Shown here: positions 25,839 to 34,837 of the stretch, piece by piece
Numbering within the stretch: position 1 is the first letter of the stretch
How the letters are laid out: each line of letters opens with the position of its first letter
DNA from: Nocardia arthritidis NBRC 100137
Lineage (GTDB): Bacteria > Actinomycetota > Actinomycetes > Mycobacteriales > Mycobacteriaceae
Direction: 5' to 3'
Assembly: GCF_001612765.1 (NCBI RefSeq)
Contig: NZ_BDBB01000008.1
Location: 166,287 to 230,286, forward strand
Length of the DNA stretch: 64,000 nt
The notes under the pieces: generated by a model
Seen by the model: the letters and a program-made list of their open reading frames with translations, nothing else
Database searches by the model: none
What the model was told of the DNA's origin: nothing
Program-made: the position numbers and the translations under genes

Positions 25839-26139
25839 CACCCGCGACGGCGACCGTCTTTCATCGGACGTCCGATGGTCCGGCGTGGCTGCCGGATTTG
25901 ACCGGGGACAGCGCTTACCATGATCACGCTGTGTGACGTGGCGGCGTCGCATGGCGAACGGGGAAGCGGCCCGTCCGGCGGAAGCGTGACGCCGGGCGGG
26001 CCGTTGCGTTCGGTCGGTCGGCGCCGGATCGTGCGTTCGCATCCCGGAGGCATGGGGGTGAGCTTGCTTGTGCTGCCGAGTTTGTCGCCGGTCGGGGCGG
26101 GTAGGCAACGACGAATGGCGTAGGTCAGGAGGTCGGAGT
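25839..26139. other. Intergenic interval, no supported gene
   Basis: About 300 bp between the SLATT gene and the VOC gene. Open frames here lack ribosome sites and motifs. AGGAGG at 26127-26132 belongs to the VOC gene. Confidence 0.4.
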
Positions 26140-26523
26140 ATGACATCGAACAATGCCGTCGGACAGTTGCGCAGCGTCGTGCTGGACTGCCCCGAACCGC
26201 GAAAACTCGCCCGGTTCTACCGGGACCTGCTCGGGGGAGACCTGCTAGAGGACGATGACGACGACTGGGTGGTGCTGGTCGAGACCTCGGGCAGGCGCAT
26301 CGCGTTTCAGACGGCGCCGCAGTACAAACCGCCGCGTTTCCCGGACCCCGAGGCGTCTCAGCAGGTTCATTTCGACGTGTTGGTGGACGACATCGAGCAA
26401 GCCGAACCGGCGGCGCTCGCCTTGGGGGCGACACTCGTGCAAGGCGAAACCGGCGGAGCGTTCCGTGTTTACGCCGATCCGGTGGGGCACACGTTCTGTC
26501 TGGTATGGCTCTCGGACGAGTGA
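26140..26523 (+). CDS. VOC/glyoxalase-like domain protein
   Basis: The product has 127 residues from ATG 26140, with an AGGAGG upstream. Two beta-alpha-beta-beta-beta units are visible. The first reads LRSVVLDCPEPRKLARFYRDLLG to WVVLVETSGRRIAFQ. The second reads QVHFDVLVDDIEQAEPAALALGATLV to FRVYADPVGHTFCLVW. The H-x-D-x-x-V-D-D and DPxGHxFCL motifs place it in the Glyoxalase_6-type group. Such proteins bind a metal or small ligands such as antibiotics, and the reaction is unknown here. Confidence 0.88.
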   Translation: MTSNNAVGQLRSVVLDCPEPRKLARFYRDLLGGDLLEDDDDDWVVLVETSGRRIAFQTAPQYKPPRFPDPEASQQVHFDVLVDDIEQAEPAALALGATLVQGETGGAFRVYADPVGHTFCLVWLSDE

Positions 26524-26654
26524 GCAGCGGACAGGCCGGGCGCACTGCCCGGCCTGTCACTTTCGCAACGATCGCGCGCTATGCGATGAATACCCTGGGT
26601 GGGGGATCGGCCAGGGCGTGGCGAGTGCCGGCCGATCAACCTCGAACCCGTCTC

Positions 26655-27095
26655 TCATTGGGGCGGCGCCGGCCGACGGATGTCGTCGGCCACCGATCCG
26701 CCCGCGACGTCGGCCGCGACACCGATCTGCTCCTCGTAAGGATGGTCGACAGGCACGCGGTCGCTGTCGGAGGTGATGTCTCTCAGCCTGTGGTCGTCGT
26801 CCTCGAGTCTCCCGCTTTCCTCCGTCTCGGGGGCGCGGTTCGGATCGACGTCCGGCTCCTCCTCGGCGAGCCGGTCCTCGATCGGCCGCGGATGAGCTTG
26901 CTCCCACGCTGTCACGCCGTACTTCGTGACGCCGCTCCAGTGTTCCGGTGGGTCCATTCCGGCCTCAAGCGGGTCGGAACGCAGTCGGTCCTCGTCGAGA
27001 TCCTCGGCGCTGTTGAGCGCCGCCGGATCGGATTCGACCGAGTCGGGTGCGCCCGTGTCCTGCGGCGGGTCATAGGTCTCGTTCGGTTCGGTCAT
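26655..27095 (-). CDS. DUF5709 acidic protein
   Basis: The product has 146 residues; the ATG at 27095 follows GGAGAGGAGG. The protein is strongly acidic, with no hydrophobic core until the middle: MTEPNETYDPPQD, LNSAEDLDEDRLRSDPLEAGMDPPEHW, YGVTAWEQAHPRPIEDRLAEEEPD. The PLEAGMDPPEHWSGVTKYGVTAWEQ region is the DUF5709 signature, found in mycobacteria and Nocardia. It is probably largely unfolded and cytosolic. Its function is unknown. It follows the beta-lactamase-like gene on the same strand, with 122 bp between. Confidence 0.85.
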   Translation of the reverse strand: MTEPNETYDPPQDTGAPDSVESDPAALNSAEDLDEDRLRSDPLEAGMDPPEHWSGVTKYGVTAWEQAHPRPIEDRLAEEEPDVDPNRAPETEESGRLEDDDHRLRDITSDSDRVPVDHPYEEQIGVAADVAGGSVADDIRRPAPPQ

Positions 27096-27217
27096 CACTG
27101 CCTCCTCTCCTGCATTCAGCGACTTCCCGGAACTGTCGGCAGCAAACCCTCGGAGAGTGGTCCACCAGCGCCCGGGGAGGGGGCACACACCCTGGCCGCG
27201 GGTTTACGACGGCGAAG

Positions 27218-28810
27218 TCATCTTCGGGTGAACACGCCGAGGTGTTCGGTGTCGTAGTACTCGAGAGTGAGCTTGCCGCCCTCGAAGGTCGCCCGGGAGA
27301 CCGAGCCGCGGTTGGCGTTTTCCCCGGCCGGTGTGAAGACGAAAGTGTCGCCATCCCAGTGCTTCAGTGGGAAGGTCATGTTGTTCGGGCCCAGGCTGAG
27401 GGTCAGGGAATTGCCGGTGGCGGCGACGGTCGCCGGACCGTAGTAGGGATTGTCGTAGATGCCCGTATACGAGGCGGACGGTCGGACGGGAGCGGGGTCG
27501 GCGGGCGGCTGCTTGCCTGCCAGCGCCCCTGCCGGGGCGCCCAGCGGCTGGAATGCTGTTCGATAGAGCGAGCGCCAGTCCTGCTGGATCTTCCCGAACT
27601 GGACCAGGTCGGCGAACTCCGCGTTGAGCGTTTCCGGCACGCCGATCGGCGCCGCGTTGGTGAGTGTCACGATGCCGACGTCGGCGGAGGGAATGAGGGT
27701 GAACGCTGTGCCCGCACCGAGGCCGAATGCCCCCGAGTGACCGAGTACGACCCGGCCCGAGGCGGAATCGCTGACGTTGAAACCGAATCCGTAGAACCCG
27801 GCGCGCGCGTCCGGCGTCTTCGGTGGCGCCGACACCGCCTGCGGGGAGATGGCGGGCAGAAGATCCTCCGGTGGCACCAGGGCGGTGCCACCCGCGGACC
27901 CGTTCGCGAGCACCATTGTCATCCATTTGGCCAGGTCGGCCACCGAGGAACTGACCCCTCCCGCCGGAGACTGGGGGTCCGGTTGACGCTGGGGATTGGC
28001 CGGCTCGTACTTCCCGTCGATTAGAACGTGCCCCTCGGCCCGGTTCGCGCGAACCGCGAAGTCGGCGTAGCGGGAGCTGGTCGATGTCATGCCGAGGGGG
28101 CGATAGATCGTCTGTTCGGACAACGTCTCCCAGTCGGTTCCCGCCGCGCTGGCGACGGCGACAGCTGCCGCGGTCAGCCCGAAATTGGTGTATTCGTAGG
28201 AGTCCCGGAAGGCGCCCAGCGGCAACAGCCGGAGCCGGTCGAGAATCTGCCCGCGGTCGTAGCCGAGGTCCTCCAGCAGGTCACCCGCGTGATCGGGCAG
28301 CCCGGAGCGGTGTGCGTACAGGTCGCCGATCGTGACGTGCTCGGTGACGTAGGGATCGGCGAGCGCGAAGGAGGGCAGCAGCCGGTGCACCGGCGTGTCC
28401 CATTCGACACCCCCCGCGGCGATGCGGCGGGCCACGACCGTCGCTCCGACCGGTTTGGACAGCGACGCGAGCTGGAAGACCGTATCCGGGTCCACCTTCT
28501 CCTCGGTGACGATGTCGCGGACGCCGAAGCCCCTGGTGTACAACACTTTCCCACCGTGCACGACGGCGACCGCCATACCGGGAATACCCGAAGAGGTGAG
28601 CAGGCTCTCGGCGAGGTCGTCCAGCTCGCCCACGGCACCATCGATCCGTCCGTCCGGTATCGGCACACCGGCGAACCGGTCGGGCATCACCGTGGAACCG
28701 GACGGCGCTCCCACCTCGGAGGAGTCCGCTTCGTCGCCGCCGCACGCGCTCAACGCGAGAATGACCGCCATCGCCGGGGGACCGATCCATCCGCGCCACC
28801 GTGTGCTCAT
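27218..28810 (-). CDS. Beta-lactamase-like serine hydrolase lipoprotein
   Basis: The product has 530 residues, ATG at 28810 after GGAGG. A lipoprotein signal ends in the lipobox LSAC (Cys23). The class C beta-lactamase/EstB fold follows: nucleophile motif SLSK near residue 118 (S-x-x-K), YTN near residue 210 (the Y-x-N motif), and a GHSGAF loop near residue 350 in place of KTG. The C-terminal ~100 residues (YTGIYDNPYYGPATV) form a DUF3471-type beta domain. Such proteins are esterases, D-aminopeptidases or penicillin-binding hydrolases at the outer face of the membrane. The substrate is unknown, and a resistance role should not be assumed. Confidence 0.88.
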   Translation of the reverse strand: MSTRWRGWIGPPAMAVILALSACGGDEADSSEVGAPSGSTVMPDRFAGVPIPDGRIDGAVGELDDLAESLLTSSGIPGMAVAVVHGGKVLYTRGFGVRDIVTEEKVDPDTVFQLASLSKPVGATVVARRIAAGGVEWDTPVHRLLPSFALADPYVTEHVTIGDLYAHRSGLPDHAGDLLEDLGYDRGQILDRLRLLPLGAFRDSYEYTNFGLTAAAVAVASAAGTDWETLSEQTIYRPLGMTSTSSRYADFAVRANRAEGHVLIDGKYEPANPQRQPDPQSPAGGVSSSVADLAKWMTMVLANGSAGGTALVPPEDLLPAISPQAVSAPPKTPDARAGFYGFGFNVSDSASGRVVLGHSGAFGLGAGTAFTLIPSADVGIVTLTNAAPIGVPETLNAEFADLVQFGKIQQDWRSLYRTAFQPLGAPAGALAGKQPPADPAPVRPSASYTGIYDNPYYGPATVAATGNSLTLSLGPNNMTFPLKHWDGDTFVFTPAGENANRGSVSRATFEGGKLTLEYYDTEHLGVFTRR

Positions 28811-28941
28811 CGGTCGCCTCCTGGCTGTCGTAGCGACAAAAGACCAGATAAAGGCTAGTTGAGGGGAGATAGCTGTGCGGCATGTTCTGTCGTCAGCGAC
28901 CGCGTTTCTTTGAGCCCGCCCGGACGGGACCGGCGGCTGAC

Positions 28942-30663
28942 CTACCCGGCGGCGGGTGTCTCCCGGATCTGCACGATCGGAAGCACCAGCGCCGCGGGCG
29001 AACTCGCCGGAACGACCGGGTTCACCGGTGCGATGGGAGCGATGCGCCGGTATCCGGTGCCCACTAGGGGGCGGGCGTCCACCTCGCCCTTGTTGGGCCA
29101 GTATGCCGCCGCGCGTTCGGCCTGCGCGGTGATCGTCAGCGACGGGTTGACGCCCAGGTTGGCCGAGACCGCCGCGCCGTCGACCACGCTGAGCGTGGGG
29201 TAGCCGTAGACGCGGTGATAGGCGTCGATCACGCCGTGCTCGGCGTCGGCTCCGATCACGGCTCCGCCCAGGAAATGGGCCGTGAGCGGGATGTTGAAGA
29301 TCTCGCCCCAGCTACCGCCCGCGATGCCGCCGATCTTCTCCGCCACCCGCCTGGTGACGTCGTTGCCCACCGGGATCCAGGTCGGGTTGGGCTCGCCGTG
29401 GCCCTGTCTGCTGGTGAGCTTGCGGCCGAACAGGCCGCGCTTGGTGTAGGTGGTGATCGAATTGTCCAGGTGCTGCATGACCAGCGAGATGATGGTCCGT
29501 TCGCTCCAGTTCCTGGTGCTCAGGAAGCTGAGCAGGTTCATCGGATGCCGCAGCACCAGGCCCAGGAAGCGCAGCCAGCGTGGTATGCGCCCACCGCCGT
29601 CGACCATGAGCGTCTGGAGCAGGCCCATGGCGTTGGAACCCTTGCCGTAGCGGACCGGCTCGATGTGGGTGTCCGGGGTGGGATGGATGGACGAGGTGAT
29701 CGCGACGCCCTTGGTGAAGTCGACGCCGGGGCGCACCTTCTTGGTGGCCGCGCCGACGATCGATTCCGAGTTGGTGCGCGTGAGCATGCCGAGTCGATCG
29801 GACAGGTCCGGCAATACCCCTTTGTCGCGCATGGCGAACAGCAGCTTCTGCGTGCCGCGCGTGCCGGCGGCGAGCACGACGTGCGAAGCGGTGAGCGTCC
29901 GGGGCTGCTTGCGAACCCACGCGCCGGTGCGGGCGGTGGACACGTCCCAAGTGCCGTCGGGATGCGGACGCAGCTCGGTAACCGTTGTCATCGGAATGAT
30001 CTCGGCGCCGGCCTTTTCCGCCAGGTAGAGGTAGTTCTTCACCAAGGTGTTCTTGGCGCCGTACTTGCAGCCCACCATGCAGTCGCCGCACTCGACGCAC
30101 CCGGTTCGCTCGGGGCCGACGCCGCCGAAGTACGGATCCGGCACCGTCTTGCCCGGCTCGCCGAAGAACACGCCGACGGGAGTCTGCACGAACGTGTCGC
30201 CGACGCCCATGTCGTCGGCGACGGCCTTGAAGACCTCGTCGGCGGGCGTCAGGTGCGGATTGCGTACCACGCCGAGCATCTGCTGCGCGCGCTCGTAGTA
30301 GGGGGTCAGTTCGTCGCGCCAATCGGTGATGTCACGCCACTGTGCGTCGCGGAAGAACGGCTCCGGCGGCACGTACAGGGTGTTCGCGTAATTCAACGAA
30401 CCGCCTCCGACGCCCGCGCCGCCGAGGATGAGTACATTGCGCAGCGGATGGATGCGCTGGATTCCGTAGCAGCCGAGCGCGGGCGCCCACAGGAACTTCT
30501 TCAGCTCCCAGCTGGTCTCGGGCAACTCGTCGTCGGCGAAGCGCCGGCCCGCCTCCAGCACGCCGACCTTGTAACCCTTCTCCACCAGCCGGAGCGCGGT
30601 GACGCTGCCGCCGAACCCCGAACCGACGATCAGCACGTCGAAATCCGTCGTCCGCTGGTCCAT
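28942..30663 (-). CDS. choD: GMC-type FAD oxidoreductase, ChoD-like sterol oxidase
   Basis: The product has 573 residues from ATG 30663. The N-terminus shows the FAD dinucleotide site VLIVGSGFGGSVTALRL, and GGAGVGGGSLNYAN is the second flavin loop. A CVECGDCMVGCKYGAKNTL cluster region is typical of the mycobacterial ChoD/Rv3409c branch rather than of secreted Streptomyces cholesterol oxidase. The C-terminus has the conserved GAAVSANLGVNPSLTITAQAER. No signal peptide is present. The reaction is presumably oxidation of a sterol or long-chain hydroxy compound to a ketone with O2. The divergent TetR gene at 30850 probably regulates it. Confidence 0.88.
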   Translation of the reverse strand: MDQRTTDFDVLIVGSGFGGSVTALRLVEKGYKVGVLEAGRRFADDELPETSWELKKFLWAPALGCYGIQRIHPLRNVLILGGAGVGGGSLNYANTLYVPPEPFFRDAQWRDITDWRDELTPYYERAQQMLGVVRNPHLTPADEVFKAVADDMGVGDTFVQTPVGVFFGEPGKTVPDPYFGGVGPERTGCVECGDCMVGCKYGAKNTLVKNYLYLAEKAGAEIIPMTTVTELRPHPDGTWDVSTARTGAWVRKQPRTLTASHVVLAAGTRGTQKLLFAMRDKGVLPDLSDRLGMLTRTNSESIVGAATKKVRPGVDFTKGVAITSSIHPTPDTHIEPVRYGKGSNAMGLLQTLMVDGGGRIPRWLRFLGLVLRHPMNLLSFLSTRNWSERTIISLVMQHLDNSITTYTKRGLFGRKLTSRQGHGEPNPTWIPVGNDVTRRVAEKIGGIAGGSWGEIFNIPLTAHFLGGAVIGADAEHGVIDAYHRVYGYPTLSVVDGAAVSANLGVNPSLTITAQAERAAAYWPNKGEVDARPLVGTGYRRIAPIAPVNPVVPASSPAALVLPIVQIRETPAAG

Positions 30664-30703
30664 GTGGAACTCCTCGATCGTGTCGCCAGTGACTCGGCTA
30701 ACA

Positions 30704-30721
30704 CTACTCTCCGGTAAGTAG
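30704..30721. promoter_or_regulatory. Inverted repeat upstream of choD
   Basis: CTACT (30704-30708) and AGTAG (30717-30721), separated by eight bases, form an 18-bp inverted repeat 41-58 bp upstream of the choD start. Its position suits an operator over the choD promoter; the divergent TetR protein is a candidate binder. Confidence 0.4.
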
Positions 30722-30792
30722 CGGTCCGCAACTCGGCTGGAAACGGCGCATCGCTGCGGTAACTCGGTTTGCCAGCAGTTGCCCGGCCTGTT

Positions 30793-30832
30793 TTTAGAGC
30801 GATGCTCTCATTAGTTGACAACGCTCTCTAAA
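30793..30832. promoter_or_regulatory. TetR promoter and operator region (TTGACA with AGAGC/GCTCT repeats)
   Basis: AGAGC (30796-30800) and GCTCT (30804-30808) form a hairpin-like repeat; TTTAGAG at 30793 is matched by CTCTAAA ending at 30832, giving an outer imperfect repeat. Between them lies TTGACA (30815-30820). With a 17-base spacer the -10 would fall at 30838-30843 (CATGGT), placing the transcript start almost at the ATG at 30850. A leaderless, self-repressed tetR gene is the simplest reading. Confidence 0.5.
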
Positions 30833-30849
30833 TGACGCATGGTCTTGTC

Positions 30850-31545
30850 ATGCCCACGACACCGCGTGCCCGTGCCAGGGCCCAGACCATGAACGACATC
30901 GTCCGGATCGGGCGCGAACACCTGGCGACCGACGGCGCCGCCGCCTTGTCGCTGCGTGCGGTGGCGCGCGATCTCGGCGTGGTCTCCTCGGCGGTCTACC
31001 GATATGTCCGCAGTCGCGACGAGTTGCTGACCCTGCTCGTCGTGGACGGCTACAACGCGCTCGGCGACGCGGTCGACGGCGCGCTGGCGGCCGAGGCCGA
31101 TCCGATCGACGGGTTGCGCGTGCTCGGGCGAACGGTACGGCGCTGGGCGCTGGCCGAACCCGCCCGCTACGGGTTGCTGTTCGGCACGCCGGTCCCCGGT
31201 TACGACGCACCCGCTGCCGAGACCATCGCCCCGGGTACCCGCGTGATCGCCACGATGCTTACCCTCTTCGCTCGGGCATACGGAGCGGGCGAACTCGTTG
31301 CTCCGGCGGCGGAGCCGCAAATATCCACCGCTCTTGCGGGCAGTTTCACGCGAATTCGCGACCAGTTCCGGCTCGAGGTGCCCGATTGGCTGATCGTCCG
31401 CGGCGTGACATTCTGGGTCGGTCTGTTCGGCGCGGTGAGCGCGGACGTTTTCGACATGTACGGCGCCGACACTTTCGCCGACCGGGCCGAATTGTTCGAA
31501 CTGCAACTCGACGGGCTGCTGGACATGCTCGGTCGCCGCGCGTGA
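30850..31545 (+). CDS. TetR family regulator with WHG-type C-terminal domain
   Basis: The product has 231 residues. I choose ATG 30850 over 30832 because TTGACA and its spacer point to a leaderless transcript starting there, and no ribosome site is seen. The helix-turn-helix reads IVRIGREHLATDGAAALSLRAVARDLGVVSSAVYRYVRSRDELL. The C-terminal domain (WALAEPARYGLLFGTPVPGY near residue 110, WVGLFGAVSADVFDMYG near residue 195) is the WHG/TetR_C_33 type. It is divergent from choD and followed after ~50 bp by nitronate monooxygenase, so both are candidate targets. Confidence 0.88.
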   Translation: MPTTPRARARAQTMNDIVRIGREHLATDGAAALSLRAVARDLGVVSSAVYRYVRSRDELLTLLVVDGYNALGDAVDGALAAEADPIDGLRVLGRTVRRWALAEPARYGLLFGTPVPGYDAPAAETIAPGTRVIATMLTLFARAYGAGELVAPAAEPQISTALAGSFTRIRDQFRLEVPDWLIVRGVTFWVGLFGAVSADVFDMYGADTFADRAELFELQLDGLLDMLGRRA

Positions 31546-31597
31546 TTCCCACCCGCAAAGGGGGAGTCCGCGATAGGTCGTGGCGGCGTGTGTTGCG

Positions 31598-32590
31598 ATG
31601 GGTGGCGTGACTTTCTCCGAACTGCCACCCGCACCCGATGTCGGTGCGGCGACGGCATGGGCGCACCGGATCGGTGTGCGGATGCCACTGGTCAACGCGC
31701 CGATGGGCGGCGTAGCGGGCGGACGGCTCGCCGCGGCGGTGACCGCGGCCGGTGGACTGGGCATGATCGGGATGGGCAGCGCCGGATCGGTCGCGGCGCT
31801 GGAGCGGGAACTGCCGCACATTCGGGGCCTGGACGGGCCGTTCGGCATCGGTCTTGTCGATTGGGTGGTCGCGCGGGAGCCGCGGCTGCTGGAGGTCGCG
31901 ATCGACGCGCGTCCCGCCTTGGTCTCGGTGAGCTTCGGTGCGGACCTGGATTGGGCGGCTCGTGTCGCGGACGCGGGGATCATCCCCGCCACCCAGGTCT
32001 ACAGCGGGCAGGACGCGCGGCGCGCGCAGGACGCGGGCATCGGCGTCCTCGTGGCCCGCGGCGTGGAGGGTGGCGGACACGGCGCCGTGAACGCGCCGCT
32101 GCTGCCGCTGCTGGACGAGGTGCTGGACGTGGCGACGGTCCCGGTGCTGGCGGCGGGTGGCATCGGGGCGCCACGGGATCTCGCCGCTGTACTCCGAGCG
32201 GGAGCGAGTGGCGCATGGCTCGGGACCTGCCTGGCGGCGTGCTCGGAGTCGCTGCTGTCGGACGCGGGCCGCCGAGCCCTGCTCGACGCACGCGGTGCGG
32301 ACACCGTGCTCACCCGGGCCTACGACGTGGGGATGGAATTGCCATGGCCGGCTCGGTTTCCCGCGCGAGTGCTGCGCACCGGATTCACCGACCGATGGAC
32401 CGGACGGGAAGGGGAACTCGCCACCGATGCGGCTGCCAAGCACGCGCTCATGGCCGCTCTCGCCGCGAACGATCCGGCCGTGGCGCCGATCGACGCGGGC
32501 TCGAGCGTCGGTTCGGTCACCAGCGTGGAACCGGCCGCGCAGGTGCTGCAGCGGCTGTGGTCAGGGGCGACGGGATCGGTCGCGGGCTGA
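31598..32590 (+). CDS. Nitronate monooxygenase (2-nitropropane dioxygenase family)
   Basis: The product has about 330 residues; the frame opens at GTG 31580, and ATG 31598 or GTG 31607 are equally possible since none has a clear ribosome site. It is a TIM-barrel FMN enzyme: PLVNAPMGGVAGGRLAAAVTAAGGLGMIG at the start, GIGLVDW, ARGVEGGGHGA (the GGHG loop near the catalytic site), PVLAAGGIG and GASGAWLGT. The family oxidises nitronates or related carbanions with O2. Only 52 bp separate it from the tetR gene, so co-transcription is likely. Confidence 0.88.
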   Translation: MGGVTFSELPPAPDVGAATAWAHRIGVRMPLVNAPMGGVAGGRLAAAVTAAGGLGMIGMGSAGSVAALERELPHIRGLDGPFGIGLVDWVVAREPRLLEVAIDARPALVSVSFGADLDWAARVADAGIIPATQVYSGQDARRAQDAGIGVLVARGVEGGGHGAVNAPLLPLLDEVLDVATVPVLAAGGIGAPRDLAAVLRAGASGAWLGTCLAACSESLLSDAGRRALLDARGADTVLTRAYDVGMELPWPARFPARVLRTGFTDRWTGREGELATDAAAKHALMAALAANDPAVAPIDAGSSVGSVTSVEPAAQVLQRLWSGATGSVAG

Positions 32591-32595
32591 GTGGT

Positions 32596-32790
32596 TCAGT
32601 CCTCGCTGCTGGTCCGGTCGCCGAGCCAGCGGATCAACTCGGGGTCGGAAGAGGTCAGCCGATCGACCTCCTCACCGCCGGTGCATTGGTAGAGCGCGAC
32701 GGTGACCGAACCGGATCGGCGCCCGGTGACCCGCCAGACCCCGCCCGCGTCGGTCCAGCGCCGGAGTACCGCGACGGGATCGTCGTTCAT
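32596..32790 (-). CDS. Small hypothetical protein
   Basis: The product has 64 residues, ATG at 32790. It contains LRRWTDAGGVWRVTGRRSGSVTVALYQCTGGEEVDRLTSSDPELIRWLGDR: three probable strands (WRV, VTVALYQC, VDRLTS) and a short C-terminal helix. Good third-position GC and gene-like amino acid use support it despite a weak ribosome site. I recognise the general type, small actinobacterial proteins of unknown function, but not a named family. It converges with the monooxygenase and lies 37 bp upstream of the GH1 gene stop. Confidence 0.6.
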   Translation of the reverse strand: MNDDPVAVLRRWTDAGGVWRVTGRRSGSVTVALYQCTGGEEVDRLTSSDPELIRWLGDRTSSED

Positions 32791-32827
32791 CGCCTACCGC
32801 CACTCGCCGACATGCGGCTTCGGTCTC

Positions 32828-34147
32828 TCACTCCGGCACGGTAACCGGATCGGAGCAGCTTGCCGGCCCGTCCACGAAGGAACAATCCTTCGGCGCGTGG
32901 GTCGGCCGGTACCCGGGCGCGACGCCGCCGGCCCGGGTGATGTCCGTGTAGGCGGCCACGGCGTCCGTGGGCTTACGCGTCAGTGCCGGATCGGTAAGGA
33001 CGTCGACCGTGTACAGGCCGAAACGTGGTGTGTAGGACCCCCACTCGTAATTGTCGGTGAGGCTCCAGTAGTTGTAGCCGATCAGGTTGATGCCGTCGGC
33101 CTTGGCGCGCTGCAGCCAGTAAACGGTGTCACGCAGGGAGTCGGCACGCCCGTATCCGTCCGCCCGTGGCAGGCCGTTCTCGGTGGGCATTCCGTTCTCC
33201 ACGATGTAGAGCGGCTTGCCGGGGAACTGGCGCGCATAGTGCTGCAGTGCGTAGTAGATGCCTTCCGGCTGGAGCGGATTCTTCCACAACTCGGCGAGAT
33301 TGCCCGTGGTGGTGAGGCTGTCGGGGGAGAGGCCGTAGTAGTAGTCGATGCCGATGTAGTCGAGCTGGGCGCCGATCCTGTCCACCAGTGGCTTGTTCAC
33401 CATGTCCTCGGCGGCCGGGATATAGGCGACATTGCTGGTCACCATGGCGTCCGGCTGAACGCTGTGAATGTAGTCGTAGATGTTGTTGTGCGCCTGGGCG
33501 ATTCGATCCTGCATCGCAGGCGTGGCGGCGGGCGGCAGGCCGCCGTTGCGCAGTTCGTTCACCAAGTAGAAGGTCGGCTCGTTGAAGGTGACCCACAGCG
33601 GCTCGTACGGGGAGTATCGATCGACGACCGTGCGTGCGTTGGCCAGCCAGTCCTCGACGATGCCCGCGTTGTTCCAGCCGCCGCGGTCCACCGCCCAACC
33701 CGGATAGACCCAGTGGTCGATGGTGATCATGGGGCGCATGCCCGCAGCCGTGATCGCGGCGACGACGTTGTCGTAGAACCGCAACCCCTCGGGGTCCCAC
33801 TTGCCCGGCTCCGGCTGGAGCCGAGCCCACTCGATGCCGATGCGGTACACCTTCACACCCAGGCCCGCCGCGAGGGCGATGTCCGAGCGGTAGCGCGTAT
33901 AGAAGTCGATCGAATCCCGGTACGGGTCCGATGTTTTCCCGGACGCAACGTAACGGGACCAGTTGCTGTCCGGTGCATGGCCTTCCGACTGGTACCCCGA
34001 CGCGGCGACGCCCCAGAGAAAATCCGGGCCCATCGGCGTGACCACGGCGGGTGGCGCGGGCCGAGCTGCGGCCGGAGCGGCGACTCCGAGCAAGACGGCG
34101 GCGACAGCCGCGAGGGCGGCCCAGACGCGGCGGGGGTGGGAACGCAT
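32828..34147 (-). CDS. Secreted GH1-family glycosidase
   Basis: The product has 439 residues from ATG 34147 with AGGAG upstream; the open frame upstream of this is not protein-like. A signal peptide (VWAALAAVAAVLLGVAAPAAA) precedes a GH1 TIM barrel. FLWGVAASGYQSEG at the start, acid/base glutamate in FNEP near residue 185, nucleophile glutamate in YIVENGMPTENG near residue 330, and NYWSLTDNYEWGSY near residue 385 are all canonical. The ending has two cysteines (DCSFVDGPASCSD) likely disulphide-linked. The enzyme cleaves beta-glycosides outside the cell; beta-glucosidase is most likely, but the sugar is not certain. Confidence 0.9.
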   Translation of the reverse strand: MRSHPRRVWAALAAVAAVLLGVAAPAAARPAPPAVVTPMGPDFLWGVAASGYQSEGHAPDSNWSRYVASGKTSDPYRDSIDFYTRYRSDIALAAGLGVKVYRIGIEWARLQPEPGKWDPEGLRFYDNVVAAITAAGMRPMITIDHWVYPGWAVDRGGWNNAGIVEDWLANARTVVDRYSPYEPLWVTFNEPTFYLVNELRNGGLPPAATPAMQDRIAQAHNNIYDYIHSVQPDAMVTSNVAYIPAAEDMVNKPLVDRIGAQLDYIGIDYYYGLSPDSLTTTGNLAELWKNPLQPEGIYYALQHYARQFPGKPLYIVENGMPTENGLPRADGYGRADSLRDTVYWLQRAKADGINLIGYNYWSLTDNYEWGSYTPRFGLYTVDVLTDPALTRKPTDAVAAYTDITRAGGVAPGYRPTHAPKDCSFVDGPASCSDPVTVPE

Positions 34148-34837
34148 CGGACTCCTGTTCCGGGAGGGGCGACGGGCGCTCGCGGACCTCCGGCGCATGG
34201 ACGGGGCGAGTACCACGGGGGACAGGGTAACTGGTCGATTGTCCGTTTTCTTGAAGACGGGGAAGGTGTCAAAGGAGATGGGACGCTCGTTCCCCGCCGC
34301 CTGCTCGCCGGGCAAATTACATGGAGGAGTTGAGCCGTGCATGGCATCGCATCTCCCAGCGCGGTGGAAAAACATAATGCTACGTAGATATGCGCATTCA
34401 ACTATGTGAAAAATTCGGCCACACAAATTCGCCTTGCGTTCACGCCAGCATCCAAAAACAAAGCAAAGAGGGAGAGAGGTGGGTCGGCGTTCTCTCGGGA
34501 CTTGGTTGAGTGTTCGGGAGCTGCTGCTGGTGGCGACGTCGCAGATCACCGTCTTCACGAGGTCGGTCGAATGGGTTCGAGGTACACCGAGGTACACCGA
34601 GGTACACTGAACTAGCGACAGGTTATTGGCGTTCATGGGAACGATCCGTGCGCTCGCACCGGTGTCCGGGCGGTGTTCATCCGCGTATTTGTCAACGGGC
34701 ATGGCTGGGGCTTCTCCCGCCCGAATCCGGACTGTCCGGCCCCGGCTGAATCAACGCGCGTGGGGCTCCTGCTCAGGCGGGGTCGAAATGCAATTCGAGT
34801 ACACCGTTTGCCAGTCGGGCGGTTATGAGACGGCGCA
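34148..34837. other. Long divergent intergenic region, partly AT-rich
   Basis: About 690 bp between the divergent glycosidase and kinase genes. 34340-34480 is notably AT-rich compared with the rest of the window. Small open frames have no motif or ribosome site. It contains the threefold 10-bp repeat at 34578-34607. A regulatory or acquired segment is likely; no RNA gene was recognised. Confidence 0.45.
34578..34607. repeat. Three tandem copies of CGAGGTACAC
   Basis: CGAGGTACAC is repeated exactly three times with a 10-bp period, about one helical turn, ending 230 bp upstream of the kinase start. A 10-bp iteron on one DNA face often marks cooperative binding of an activator. Confidence 0.8.

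Noticed and set aside
27218..28810. Beta-lactamase antibiotic resistance gene
   Set aside because: The S-x-x-K and Y-x-N motifs are shared by esterases and peptidases; the C-terminal DUF3471-type domain argues against a true resistance enzyme.
29215..30717. Long plus-strand ORF opposite choD
   Set aside because: It mirrors the sterol oxidase gene, has no ribosome site and shows low-complexity residues typical of antisense frames.
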